Shown: in pieces, positions 19,927 to 26,735 of the stretch
Layout: each line of letters starts with the position of its first letter
Position numbering within the stretch: the stretch's first letter is position 1
IMG/VR virus record: IMGVR_UViG_3300042298_000433
Span: 1 to 29,960 of that record
Reading direction: 5' to 3' (one strand)
Origin: a virus
DNA: 29,960 nucleotides
Program-made: the position numbers and the translations under genes
The notes under the pieces: generated by a model
Databases searched by the model: none
What the model was told of the DNA's origin: nothing
The model's input: the letters and a program-made list of their open reading frames with translations, nothing else

Positions 19927-20274
19927 TTAGAAGTCAATAGGGGTTTCAAATTTTTCTTGTTGTATAGCGGCTAGCGCCTTCTCTAGGTCGGCTGCTTTCT
20001 GCATAAAGTCATTCCTCTGAGTGAGGATAGTGTGGTACTTGGACTTGGTCTCCTGCATTATTTTACCAATGTGTGATAAGTCTTTGCAGTAGGTCTCATA
20101 GTCCGTGAACACGTCGTATAGGTTTTTCCAAATGTTGATGACCCTGCTTCGCTGCTCCCGGTCTTCCAAAGAGTTGGCGTACTGGAGTAGCGCATCAAGC
20201 CAATCGTTCATTTGAATCCGCTTACCTGCGAAGATCAAGTCCCATTCGTTACCGTGTAGTGGCGATATAGTCAT
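19927..20274 (-). CDS. unknown 115-residue helical protein
   Basis: MTISPLHGNEWDLIFAGKRIQ, then long helices (LDALLQYANSLEDREQRSR, KYHTILTQRNDFMQKAADLEKALAAIQ) with coiled-coil character near the C-terminus. No domain recognised. It reads into the AT-rich tract and lies 11 bases below the 47-residue gene. Confidence 0.6.
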   Translation of the reverse strand: MTISPLHGNEWDLIFAGKRIQMNDWLDALLQYANSLEDREQRSRVINIWKNLYDVFTDYETYCKDLSHIGKIMQETKSKYHTILTQRNDFMQKAADLEKALAAIQQEKFETPIDF

Positions 20275-20285
20275 TTATAGGCGAT

Positions 20286-20429
20286 TTAAAGGACTTTCTC
20301 TGCTCGGTGGACAAATGCCTCATTGAGTCTCTCAATCTCTCGTTCTAGGGCCTCTATTCGCCGCTGCTGAAATTCTACCATCTGCATAGCGGTATCAATA
20401 GACCAAGATATTCTTCTGCCGTATTCCAT
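20286..20429 (-). CDS. 47-residue coiled-coil protein
   Basis: ATG at 20429, 47 codons to TAA at 20288-20286. MEYGRRISWSIDTAMQMVEFQ is followed by a charged coiled coil (RRIEALEREIERLNEAF). It fits tightly between two other genes (1 and 11 bases). Function unknown. Confidence 0.55.
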   Translation of the reverse strand: MEYGRRISWSIDTAMQMVEFQQRRIEALEREIERLNEAFVHRAEKVL

Positions 20430-20430
20430 T

Positions 20431-20655
20431 TTAGTCTCTTTTTAGTTTGAATCCGAACTCCTCTACAAAATCATCCTCACCAAACTCACCATCCCACTCT
20501 TGGTAGTGCCGCTTACCTTTTGAATCCTGCCACGATACTGACACGTTGGTAGATTGTCCATTATTTGTTACTTCTACCTCAACGATTTTGTAGAAGTAGA
20601 TATTTCTTACAGGCAATACTTTCATTTTTTTGGGGTCGATAATTAATACTTTCAT
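20431..20655 (-). CDS. unknown 74-residue protein
   Basis: The ATG at 20655 carries the shared leader AAAAACCAAAACAATG, so it is preferred to a longer reading from 20763. Beta-rich (KVLPVRNIYFYKIVEVEVTN) and then acidic (WDGEFGEDDFVEEFGF). Not recognised. Confidence 0.65.
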   Translation of the reverse strand: MKVLIIDPKKMKVLPVRNIYFYKIVEVEVTNNGQSTNVSVSWQDSKGKRHYQEWDGEFGEDDFVEEFGFKLKRD

Positions 20656-20666
20656 TGTTTTGGTTT

Positions 20667-20939
20667 TTAGAATTGATACTCGATTCCGTGAATACGAACA
20701 GACTTCACGTTGTCTTGCTTTACGGTGCGATAGCCCTTGTCCTGTACTGAGTAGATAACCCAATCCTCTTGCAGGGCAGTGCGAACACCACCTTTTAGGT
20801 GTTTGGTAACTCCGAAGCGACCTACCATTTTGCGCTCCTCCCCATTTAGTTTGGTAAAGGTCACGGAAAAGAATGATCCGGTTTCTGATGCGATGCTGCG
20901 AATAACGTGCAGTACATCTTTTGGTGCTGATACTTTCAT
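20667..20939 (-). CDS. small SH3-like beta-barrel phage protein
   Basis: 90 residues. TGSFFSVTFTKLNGEERKMVGRFGVTKHLKGG, then KGYRTVKQDNVKSVRIHGIEY matches a small protein found in many tailed phages, described as SH3-like. The RFGVTKHLKGG turn is the most typical part. Function unknown; it may modify host protein interactions. A candidate promoter lies 25 bases upstream, inside the end of the preceding gene. Confidence 0.7.
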   Translation of the reverse strand: MKVSAPKDVLHVIRSIASETGSFFSVTFTKLNGEERKMVGRFGVTKHLKGGVRTALQEDWVIYSVQDKGYRTVKQDNVKSVRIHGIEYQF

Positions 20940-20952
20940 GGTTAATTGTTTA

Positions 20953-21504
20953 TTAGTTGTTTACAAAGTTAAACTCTTTTTCAATATCCTGCAAGTCTTT
21001 TTCACTTAGTGGTGTAAAAAAGTTGTCAAGGTATGTTTCCTTAAATTCTGCAAAGTCTTCGCAGTTCTCGGCGTAGCATCTGACTTCTTCCCAGAATTGA
21101 TCACAACCGGAAACCCATAGCCACTCAAGGTAGGTATAGCAGGTATCTTCAACATCACCGTATTGGTAGGTAGTTGTTCCACCGAATCCCTCGCCTGGTT
21201 CTTCGTATTCGTTTACAATCTTCACAGGATAGTGTAGCGAAATTAGGCGAAGGAACTCGTCTGGTGGACACCAAGCACTATCGCCAATTACCATTAGATG
21301 CCTGTCCTCGTTGCGCTCTGTCCATAAATCCCACCATTTAGAGCCGAGGTTTACCGAATCGGTTATATACCCTTCACTGAAAAAAGACGCTGCGAATTTT
21401 TGGAAGGACTCTTTCTTTAGTTCGCTGTTAAACTTCTCTTGAAGTTCGTCAAGGATTAATTTATCGCCTGAGATCAGGACGTGGTTATAGCAATTGTTAG
21501 CCAT
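20953..21504 (-). CDS. YubB/Api92-like protein
   Basis: 183 residues. MANNCYNHVLISGDK, then NLGSKWWDLWTE, IGDSAWCPPDEFLRLIS and YPVKIVNEYEEPGEGFGG follow the order of the ferredoxin-like YubB/Api92 family seen on phages and plasmids. Function is unknown in that family. The N-terminus and the SAWCPP turn are the most typical parts. The last 50 residues are acidic. Leader AAAAACCAAAAAAATG. Confidence 0.75.
   Translation of the reverse strand: MANNCYNHVLISGDKLILDELQEKFNSELKKESFQKFAASFFSEGYITDSVNLGSKWWDLWTERNEDRHLMVIGDSAWCPPDEFLRLISLHYPVKIVNEYEEPGEGFGGTTTYQYGDVEDTCYTYLEWLWVSGCDQFWEEVRCYAENCEDFAEFKETYLDNFFTPLSEKDLQDIEKEFNFVNN
20964..20994 (-). promoter_or_regulatory. possible internal promoter for the SH3-like gene
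   Basis: On the - strand TTG (20994-20992), 20-base spacer, TAACTTTG (20971-20964). It lies inside the 3' end of the YubB-like gene. Confidence 0.35.
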
Positions 21505-21520
21505 TTTTTTGGTTTTTAGA

Positions 21521-21805
21521 TTAGTAGGGTTTTTCGTACCCGGAACTCACTGGGCGGAATCTTTCCACTACCCACATAAGGCAGCACACACCTTCGTCCG
21601 TAATTTTCTTTTCTATATCCATTCCATTAAGATTTTCCTCAATGTAGTCGTATACAAATAGTGCAGACTCGTCTGACAAAGAATAGGTTTTATAGTTTAG
21701 GTTGGTGTTAATCCATAGGTCTTGATCGTTCTCGTCACTTATGCCGATGTGGTATAGGTAGTCGACAATTTCATCAATGCCGATGTACTTTTCGTGTAGT
21801 CCCAT
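21521..21805 (-). CDS. unknown 94-residue acidic protein
   Basis: Acidic and aromatic (MGLHEKYIGIDEIVDYLYHIG, ESALFVYDYIEENLNGMD), with a Cys pair (VCCLMW) near the end. No domain recognised. The leader is a variant of the shared motif (AAAAAACTAAAACAATG). Confidence 0.6.
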   Translation of the reverse strand: MGLHEKYIGIDEIVDYLYHIGISDENDQDLWINTNLNYKTYSLSDESALFVYDYIEENLNGMDIEKKITDEGVCCLMWVVERFRPVSSGYEKPY

Positions 21806-21824
21806 TGTTTTAGTTTTTTATTGG

Positions 21825-22541
21825 TTAGTCAATTACAAATCCGGTGGTGTCTTTCTTGGCTTTTCCTTTAGCCTTTAGTCCTAAAATTACGTTGCGATTG
21901 TATAACATCATAATATCTGATTGGTCTCCGTCAATCACTGGGTATCCTAGGAAGGTATCCGGAAGTTCTTTGCGGAAAACTACCGCCACATTACCGCCCC
22001 GGTTTAATACTTGCAGTGCGTTAGGTATAGCGTCCGGTGATTCGCTGAATGAGTAGGTCACAATATAGTCGTGTCCCTGCACGGTCTTACGGAACCCCGC
22101 CTTACGTTCAATTTTAGTATAGTCGTAGAATACCACGTTCGGCTCTATATCGTGGGCAAGGGTTAGCATTTCCACCAATTTAACATCGCTCGTTCCGTTT
22201 AGCCTTACAGCAAGTTTGTCTACTTTTTTGGCGGCTTTATTTACTTCTTTGGCGGTTTGGGCAAGAAACCCAGGTCGGTCGTGTAGGTAGTATTCCGTTC
22301 GGTTCATTCGTGATTTTGCTACGTTACTGAATGCACCACGCCCGGCAGTGAATAGACACGCAGCGGCACACCCTGCGGTTGCCTTTGGGCATAGGTTTAT
22401 ACCCTTGGAATTTTGAGTAAAGGGAGCAAGGTACAGGATAAGGGTCTCAATGCTATTTTTAGCCGTTTTAACGTTGGTTGAACCCTTGGACAATAGTTTA
22501 TCCGGAACTTTGAAAATAGTTTCTTTAATCGCAGTTTTCAT
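21825..22541 (-). CDS. conserved phage protein with CP-AT-GC-ACLFTAGRG motif
   Basis: 238 residues. The region NLCPKATAGCAAACLFTAGRG (about residues 51-70) with four Cys, then RMNRTEYY, KLAVRLNGTSDVKLVEM and YSFSESPDAIPNAL is characteristic of a protein family of unknown function carried by many phages. The Cys cluster suggests a bound metal or iron-sulfur cluster. Radical-SAM-like chemistry has been guessed for such layouts, but I see no CxxxCxxC in the right place. It is the largest gene in the small-gene block. Leader AAAAACCAAAACAATG. Confidence 0.75.
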   Translation of the reverse strand: MKTAIKETIFKVPDKLLSKGSTNVKTAKNSIETLILYLAPFTQNSKGINLCPKATAGCAAACLFTAGRGAFSNVAKSRMNRTEYYLHDRPGFLAQTAKEVNKAAKKVDKLAVRLNGTSDVKLVEMLTLAHDIEPNVVFYDYTKIERKAGFRKTVQGHDYIVTYSFSESPDAIPNALQVLNRGGNVAVVFRKELPDTFLGYPVIDGDQSDIMMLYNRNVILGLKAKGKAKKDTTGFVID

Positions 22542-22552
22542 TGTTTTGGTTT

Positions 22553-22738
22553 TTAGTCGTTGTAAATAATTTCGTCTACTTGTTTTAGTACGCTTTCAAT
22601 GCAGTAAAACATATCCTCCGGGTTCTGGGAGTATATATGTTTAAACATTACAAGGTGCTGCATGGTGCCTTTTAGTACGCCCGCTGCATTAACATAACGG
22701 TCTCGGCTTTCTTCAATTGTTTGAGTGTAGGTTTCCAT
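22553..22738 (-). CDS. unknown 61-residue protein
   Basis: Helical (METYTQTIEESRDRYVNAAG, then LVMFKHIYSQNPEDMFYCIE), no domain recognised. Start has the shared leader (AAAAAACCAACACAATG). Confidence 0.6.
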   Translation of the reverse strand: METYTQTIEESRDRYVNAAGVLKGTMQHLVMFKHIYSQNPEDMFYCIESVLKQVDEIIYND

Positions 22739-22757
22739 TGTGTTGGTTTTTTAGTGG

Positions 22758-22934
22758 TTATTTTTTAGCGTTGGTTTGATGAATATCAAAAAGGCATACC
22801 CCAAAGGCAACCCAAATAATGTAAACGGTTAATATAGGCAAGGCATACAACGCCCCGAAATTTTGGGCAACTGCAATACTTGCGTATAAAAGGACTATAA
22901 AGATAGCCGCAAAAATTAGTGTACTTTTTTTCAT
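22758..22934 (-). CDS. 58-residue membrane protein
   Basis: ATG at 22934 with leader AAAAAACCAACACAATG; 58 codons to TAA at 22760-22758. Two hydrophobic helices: about residues 5-23 (TLIFAAIFIVLLYASIAVA) and 29-49 (LYALPILTVYIIWVAFGVCLF), with a short hydrophilic tail. The first helix could instead be a signal peptide (AVAQ cleavage-like). The shared leader makes this a real gene with good probability. Function unknown. Confidence 0.65.
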   Translation of the reverse strand: MKKSTLIFAAIFIVLLYASIAVAQNFGALYALPILTVYIIWVAFGVCLFDIHQTNAKK

Positions 22935-22946
22935 TGTGTTGGTTTT

Positions 22947-23246
22947 TTATTTGTTATTGTTGGTTAGAAATTGTTGCGCTTTATTTCTGTATGCCTGCAT
23001 TCTTTCGTTCTCCGCCCTGCGTTGCTTTGCGTTGGTTGGCTTAGCGTGTGCAATCTGTAAAAGCGTTCCCATGTCCGTATCCGGAGCGCAATTGTTATAT
23101 GCTTTCTTGTGTGCCTTTCCCGTGCGTGCGCTCTTTTTTGTATCCTGTGGTGAGCGCATAATTTTACCGCATATAGCGGAACTCTTAGCGTTGAACATGG
23201 TAGCACCGACCTTGCGGCATTCCCATTGAAATGAAGTACCTTGCAT
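22947..23246 (-). CDS. unknown 99-residue basic protein, first gene of the array
   Basis: MQGTSFQWECRKVGATMFNAKS, then a basic helical half (AKPTNAKQRRAENERMQAYR). It carries the leader AAAAACCAACACAATG and is the first ORF after the structured region. Overlapping ORFs in other frames on both strands are shadows. Low-complexity basic character suggests nucleic-acid binding, unproven. Confidence 0.55.
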   Translation of the reverse strand: MQGTSFQWECRKVGATMFNAKSSAICGKIMRSPQDTKKSARTGKAHKKAYNNCAPDTDMGTLLQIAHAKPTNAKQRRAENERMQAYRNKAQQFLTNNNK

Positions 23247-23268
23247 TGTGTTGGTTTTTATTTAGTGA

Positions 23269-23332
23269 GCGTGTATCGGTACGACCGATATATACGTTAT
23301 TCATCCCGTATATGTAACCCCGTTACACACGC
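23269..23332 (-). other. perfect four-way-junction fold, 64 nt
   Basis: In + coordinates: closing stem GCGTGT (23269-23274) / ACACGC (23327-23332); arm 1 ATCGGT/ACCGAT (23275-23280, 23284-23289, loop ACG); arm 2 ATATACG/CGTATAT (23290-23296, 23307-23313, 10-base loop); arm 3 GTAAC/GTTAC (23314-23318, 23322-23326, loop CCC). Every base is either paired or in a hairpin loop, and none is unpaired at the junction. On the - strand a seventh closing pair (G-U) forms. It lacks T-loop and D-loop bases, so it is not a tRNA. It lies 23 bases before the start of the 99-residue gene. Confidence 0.75.
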
Positions 23333-23339
23333 CCTATTT

Positions 23340-23674
23340 TCTTAGGTGGGCAATCTTTGAGAGGTTGCAAAAGTGGTAGGAAAATTTACACCTTTCGTCT
23401 CTATGCCCTTGCTTTACCCTCGGTTCCCCATGTCCTACCATGGTTCCCCTTCGCTTCCGCCACGCTTCCTGTGTGGGTAAAGTTTGCCTAATATCGCCAC
23501 CTTTTCGCCAAATTGCCTTTCGGGTAATTCGGTGGGGACTTTCGGACCAAAATAAGAAAAGAACGTCGTGACGAATAGTTAAGGCAATAACTATTCTCTG
23601 CAAAGGTGTCTTTACATTTCTCTGGCTCATCGCCAGCAGAACGGAGTGTCAACTACTTTGTTTCTATCACTACT
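23340..23674 (-). ncRNA. candidate structured RNA (leader or independent)
   Basis: About 330 bases without a credible gene, downstream of a consensus promoter. Pairings in + coordinates: 9-bp hairpin 23573-23581/23588-23596; 5-bp hairpin 23622-23626/23632-23636; 8-bp long-range 23388-23395/23602-23609; 8-bp 23412-23419/23475-23482, which encloses hairpin 23428-23432/23439-23443, whose loop can pair with 23374-23381 (pseudoknot-like); nested stems at 23497-23535 with a C-GAAA-G tetraloop. CGAAAG occurs three times on the - strand. GGGGAACC occurs twice, 20 bases apart, flanking the central hairpin. I recognise no known RNA class; a long 5' leader of the early operon is the alternative. Confidence 0.5.
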
Positions 23675-23705
23675 CAAAGATACGAAAGTTTTCTACACTA
23701 CCAAA
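23675..23705 (-). promoter_or_regulatory. consensus promoter of the structured RNA and early array
   Basis: On the - strand TTTG (23705-23702), 19-base spacer, TATCTTTG (23682-23675). Both boxes match the Bacteroidota consensus. Transcription should start near 23668-23672. Confidence 0.75.
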
Positions 23706-23719
23706 CAATATGTAGAAAA
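23689..23719. repeat. 9-bp inverted repeat around the -33 box
   Basis: TTTTCTACA (23689-23697) and TGTAGAAAA (23711-23719), 13-base spacer holding the -33 box. This is an operator-like position for a dimeric repressor. CCAAACAATATGT beside it (23701-23713) has a near copy at 23761-23773 (11 of 13 bases). Confidence 0.6.
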
Positions 23720-23914
23720 GTTTTATCTTTTTTTTTGCACCTGTCAAAAATAGTTACCCACCAAACATTTTGTGTTAAATCTTTTGATCGTGACCGCAAA
23801 CTGTGAGAGGATTTGTTAAGTCTGTCCACTCTATACGGGGGGAATTGTGAAAGACAAATTAAAACCAAATAAATGCAACTTAATTATTTTAATTATTTTG
23901 TATATAATTAAATT
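23720..23914. other. intergenic control region, no gene seen
   Basis: 195 bases between the early promoter and the nonamer array. ORFs here are short, overlap regulatory repeats and lack coding character. A T-run (23724-23736) and TATTTTTG on the - strand (23752-23745, no -33 partner) are the only other signals seen. Confidence 0.6.
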
Positions 23915-24014
23915 ATAATGTAGAACTAATTATAATGTAAGTACATTAGTATAATGTAATACGCTTACGCTATATGTATAATGTATCTACATCTTATGAT
24001 GTAATTACATTATA
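23915..24014. repeat. five-copy TATAATGTA nonamer array
   Basis: Direct copies at 23915-23923, 23932-23940, 23950-23958 and 23977-23985, plus an inverted copy (TACATTATA) at 24006-24014. Start spacings are 17, 18, 27 and 29. A TACATTA half site at 23942-23948 makes an inverted pair with the second copy around one G. The array ends 15 bases before the -33 box of the late promoter. Confidence 0.8.
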
Positions 24015-24029
24015 CGCAGACACTTTGAA

Positions 24030-24060
24030 TTTGCTACATTCACTTTATTGTGTATATTTG
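24030..24060 (+). promoter_or_regulatory. consensus promoter of the packaging/tail operon
   Basis: TTTG (24030-24033), 19-base spacer, TATATTTG (24053-24060), then TGT and the ATG at 24064, so the transcript should be leaderless or nearly so. It lies directly downstream of the nonamer array. Confidence 0.75.
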
Positions 24061-24063
24061 TGT

Positions 24064-24336
24064 ATGGATTACAATTTGTATTTGAAGATTGCTGGTACGC
24101 AGATAATTCCTGATGGTATGCAGCAAGAAGTATTCGACGCTCACAACTCTTTGATTGGTGAGAGTAAGTTTGTGTATAAGAAGGAGGACCGCCACACCTA
24201 CTGCTCTTCGTGTAAGGCTAGAGTGATGTCTAATCTATGGAAGCACTACCACTACGAGTATCAAGAGAAGTTTGACAGCTTGGAGTTCACTGGAAACCTT
24301 GGTATCAATCAGATGCCGTTATACAGAATGAAGTGA
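24064..24336 (+). CDS. unknown 90-residue protein, first gene of the packaging operon
   Basis: MDYNLYLKIAGTQIIPDG, then FVYKKEDRHTYCSSCKARV (CxxC, possibly with nearby His as a zinc site) and WKHYHYEYQEKF. A longer reading from 23974 would run through the nonamer array and promoter and is rejected. A later ATG at codon 19 is possible if the transcript starts downstream. Its TGA shares its last base with the terminase small subunit ATG (TGATG). A role in packaging regulation is possible from position only. Confidence 0.65.
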   Translation: MDYNLYLKIAGTQIIPDGMQQEVFDAHNSLIGESKFVYKKEDRHTYCSSCKARVMSNLWKHYHYEYQEKFDSLEFTGNLGINQMPLYRMK

Positions 24337-24803
24337 TGGCTGGCGCAGTTAGGGACGAGAGGAACAACGTGGTCAAGGGCCACGGTGCGCAGTTGACTAC
24401 ACTTCAAGAGAGCTTCTTGCAGCGTCTACGGGAGGAAGGTGTCCACAGGCAATCTAAGATAGCAAAGGAGCTTAATTACACGAGTTACTATCGTGATAAG
24501 AATAACTACGGCACAGAGTTCTATAAGCAGCTTAGACAGGCTGTAGATGACTTCAGACAGAACATCGCAGTTGCTAAGGGTACGAACCTAGACGCTTTGG
24601 TTGTAATGCGTGATGAGTCTATTGCTGTTGGTGATTACAAGGCAGCAATGGAAGCCATCAAGATCATTAACGATATGCAGGGTCACAAGGCTCCTACGCA
24701 GGTGACTAAGACAAACATCGATGTCAAGGCTACTATTGATCTCACTGCTCCGGTGGAGGACGATATGGGCTACATTGATATAACGCCAGAGGATGGAGAT
24801 TAA
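24336..24803 (+). CDS. terS: terminase small subunit
   Basis: 155 residues from the ATG at 24336 (a GTG one codon earlier also reads). The N-terminal part is a helix-turn-helix-like segment (TLQESFLQRLREEGVHRQSKIAKELNYTSYY), followed by a helical middle (EFYKQLRQAVDDFRQNIAVAKGTNLDALVVM) and an acidic tail. This layout and position directly before the large subunit are typical of the protein that selects phage DNA for packaging. The stop overlaps the large-subunit start by 11 bases. The sequence alone would not prove it. Confidence 0.75.
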   Translation: MAGAVRDERNNVVKGHGAQLTTLQESFLQRLREEGVHRQSKIAKELNYTSYYRDKNNYGTEFYKQLRQAVDDFRQNIAVAKGTNLDALVVMRDESIAVGDYKAAMEAIKIINDMQGHKAPTQVTKTNIDVKATIDLTAPVEDDMGYIDITPEDGD

Positions 24804-26049
24804 GTTATACAAGCCCACGGCCCCACAGGTGGAGTTTTACAAGTTGGTAAACGAAAAAAAGCCGTTTATCAGTTTGATCGTTGCTGGTCGCCAAACGGGT
24901 AAGTCGTTCTTTATGATGAACGATGCGCTGTACCGCAGCCTAAACAACAAAAAACATAGGTGCTTTTGGGTGAGTCCTATTCAAGACCAAGCCAACAAGG
25001 TGATGAAGGACATCGAAGCGATGTTTATCAACCACCAAGAGTTGTTTGGTCAGATCGTAAAACGCTTTGACAGAAAGAACAATGAAGTCTATTTTTACAA
25101 CGGCTCGTTTATCAAGTTTCGTTCAGCGGATTCGGGCGACAATCTTCGTGGTGCTACACTGGATTACATCTACATTGACGAGGCTGCCTATATGAACATT
25201 GAGTTCATCAACGAAGTTCTGCTTCCTATGGTGACTCGCACAGGTGGGCGGGTGTGTATGGCCTCTACCTTCAATGGCAAAAACTGGTTCTGGGACAAGT
25301 ACAATGATGGTATTAAAGAAGAAAACGCCGAAGAAGTGATTTCCATTAAAAAAACCTACTTGGACTTGAATGACCCCGCTGTCGACAAGACCGTTTCTGG
25401 CATCCGCAAGTCTATGACAAAATCTCAGTTCGATCAAGAGTTCTTGTGTCGCCCTGTAGCACACGATGCTTTGTTTCAAAATATCGAGGACTGCATCGCC
25501 CAAACCACCCCGGACGATGTAGAGAGAACTTATCTTGGGATGGACATCGGTGTGGCGCAAGATTACACGGTGCTTACGGCACTAGATCAGAACTATAACA
25601 TCATCGACATCGATAGGTTTCACTACCGGATGGAGGGGATGAACAATCACGAGTTTAAACAAAGAATTAAAGACTTCTACCATAAGTGGAACAATGACAA
25701 CAAGTTAGCCGCTTGTTACTTTGAAATCAACAATAACAACTTGCTGTTTGAAGAACTTTCTGACGACGAGCAATTGCACAAATTGGTTCCGTTTCAGACC
25801 ACCGCCAACACAAAGCCGGAAATTATCCGCAACTTGATACGTCTGTTTGACAATAAAGAAATCAGCATACCAAACAACGACAACCTAATTAGGGAATTGT
25901 ACGACTTCAAGTCAAAGCGCAATCCAGTTACCGGGAATATGCAATTCTCAAACACGGATGGAAAGCACGACGATATGGTAATGTCACTGGCTATTGCCGC
26001 TTGGTGCTGCAAGGAAGAGCAGGATGGTGGAATAACAATGTTCCTATGA
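24793..26049 (+). CDS. terL: terminase large subunit
   Basis: 418 residues. ATPase: Walker A AGRQTGKS (31-38), Walker B YIYIDEAA (about 125-132) and a coupling segment (VCMASTFNG, 154-162). Nuclease: GMDIGVAQD with Asp251, YFEINNNN with Glu311, and GKHDDMVMSLA with Asp393/Asp394, the RNase H-like triad. It powers DNA entry through the portal and cuts the concatemer. The next gene starts inside its stop (ATGA). The portal is not next to it but lies about 21 kb to the left in this window. Confidence 0.96.
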   Translation: MEIKLYKPTAPQVEFYKLVNEKKPFISLIVAGRQTGKSFFMMNDALYRSLNNKKHRCFWVSPIQDQANKVMKDIEAMFINHQELFGQIVKRFDRKNNEVYFYNGSFIKFRSADSGDNLRGATLDYIYIDEAAYMNIEFINEVLLPMVTRTGGRVCMASTFNGKNWFWDKYNDGIKEENAEEVISIKKTYLDLNDPAVDKTVSGIRKSMTKSQFDQEFLCRPVAHDALFQNIEDCIAQTTPDDVERTYLGMDIGVAQDYTVLTALDQNYNIIDIDRFHYRMEGMNNHEFKQRIKDFYHKWNNDNKLAACYFEINNNNLLFEELSDDEQLHKLVPFQTTANTKPEIIRNLIRLFDNKEISIPNNDNLIRELYDFKSKRNPVTGNMQFSNTDGKHDDMVMSLAIAAWCCKEEQDGGITMFL

Positions 26050-26735
26050 CGATACAATCGTTTCTGGAGTTTCGGAAATACGCAGTCCGTGGTACGCTTG
26101 AGCAATACTACGAAAGTCTAGATGTCTACGCAAAGCTCGATGCCATCAAAATCTTTAACAAGATTAAAGAGGAAGATGTGCCAAAGGAAAATAATACCAT
26201 CTATAGTGATTACAATGTAATTACAGACGTAGAATCTATGGTGCTTGGTCAGTTCATAATGATCGAGCAAATTATGAACGCACAGACCGACACGAAGGAA
26301 TTACAGATTCTAAACTTGATAGTAAGGCCAAAGGCTGACGAGGAGTTCAATTATGTCAACTCAGAAGCTGAACAAACGCATTCAAAGAAAATAGCACAGC
26401 TAGATGCCCTTGAAGGTATCTCCATCTTCAACGAGTTTGTTCGCAGCAGAGAGGAAACGCTTTTTAAGAAGTTTAACGGCGTTATCTACCAAGAGCCGGA
26501 CGAATCTATCACAGAGGAGGAGAAAGAGCCTGACAGCTCGCCAGAGGCTCAATTCGGACGTATGTGGTATTGGTACTCCATCATCAGAGAACTTGCGGCT
26601 GAAGATATACTACGCCACGACCAAGTGACGATGCTAAAGATGTCTAAGGTTCTAGTGGAGTTAGCTTACAAAATTCAGAAGGGACGGATTGAGTACAACC
26701 GCCAGCGACGTGAGGATATGATGCGTAGGCGGTAA
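26046..26735 (+). CDS. unknown virion-assembly-region protein
   Basis: 229 residues from the ATG that overlaps the terL stop (ATGA). Mostly helical. The middle has two long helices (SMVLGQFIMIEQIMN and QLDALEGISIFNEFV), followed by an acidic linker (SITEEEKEPDSS) and a C-terminal helical domain (FGRMWYWYSIIRELAAEDIL, then KVLVELAYKIQKGRIEYN). Its position upstream of the tape measure suggests a tail-assembly or completion role; a chaperone analogue is possible but no frameshift site is evident. Not recognised. Confidence 0.6.
   Translation: MTIQSFLEFRKYAVRGTLEQYYESLDVYAKLDAIKIFNKIKEEDVPKENNTIYSDYNVITDVESMVLGQFIMIEQIMNAQTDTKELQILNLIVRPKADEEFNYVNSEAEQTHSKKIAQLDALEGISIFNEFVRSREETLFKKFNGVIYQEPDESITEEEKEPDSSPEAQFGRMWYWYSIIRELAAEDILRHDQVTMLKMSKVLVELAYKIQKGRIEYNRQRREDMMRRR

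Noticed and set aside
23269-23332. tRNA gene reading of the four-way fold
   Set aside because: It has no junction linkers, no TTC-type T-loop, three-base D and T loops and a ten-base anticodon loop, so it cannot be a normal tRNA.
23334-23630. 98-residue ORF on the - strand in the structured region
   Set aside because: It coincides with dense base-pairing, has no family resemblance, an odd composition rich in Arg, His and Thr, and lacks the shared leader used by the neighbouring genes.
23606-23806. 66-residue ORF on the + strand
   Set aside because: It runs antisense through the early promoter and its operator-like repeat and has no coding features.
23915-24014. CRISPR array
   Set aside because: Repeats are only nine bases, spacings of 17-29 are irregular and one copy is inverted; no cas genes are present.
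23974-24063. Longer N-terminus for the 90-residue gene before the terminase
   Set aside because: The extra codons would lie in the nonamer array and on both promoter boxes.
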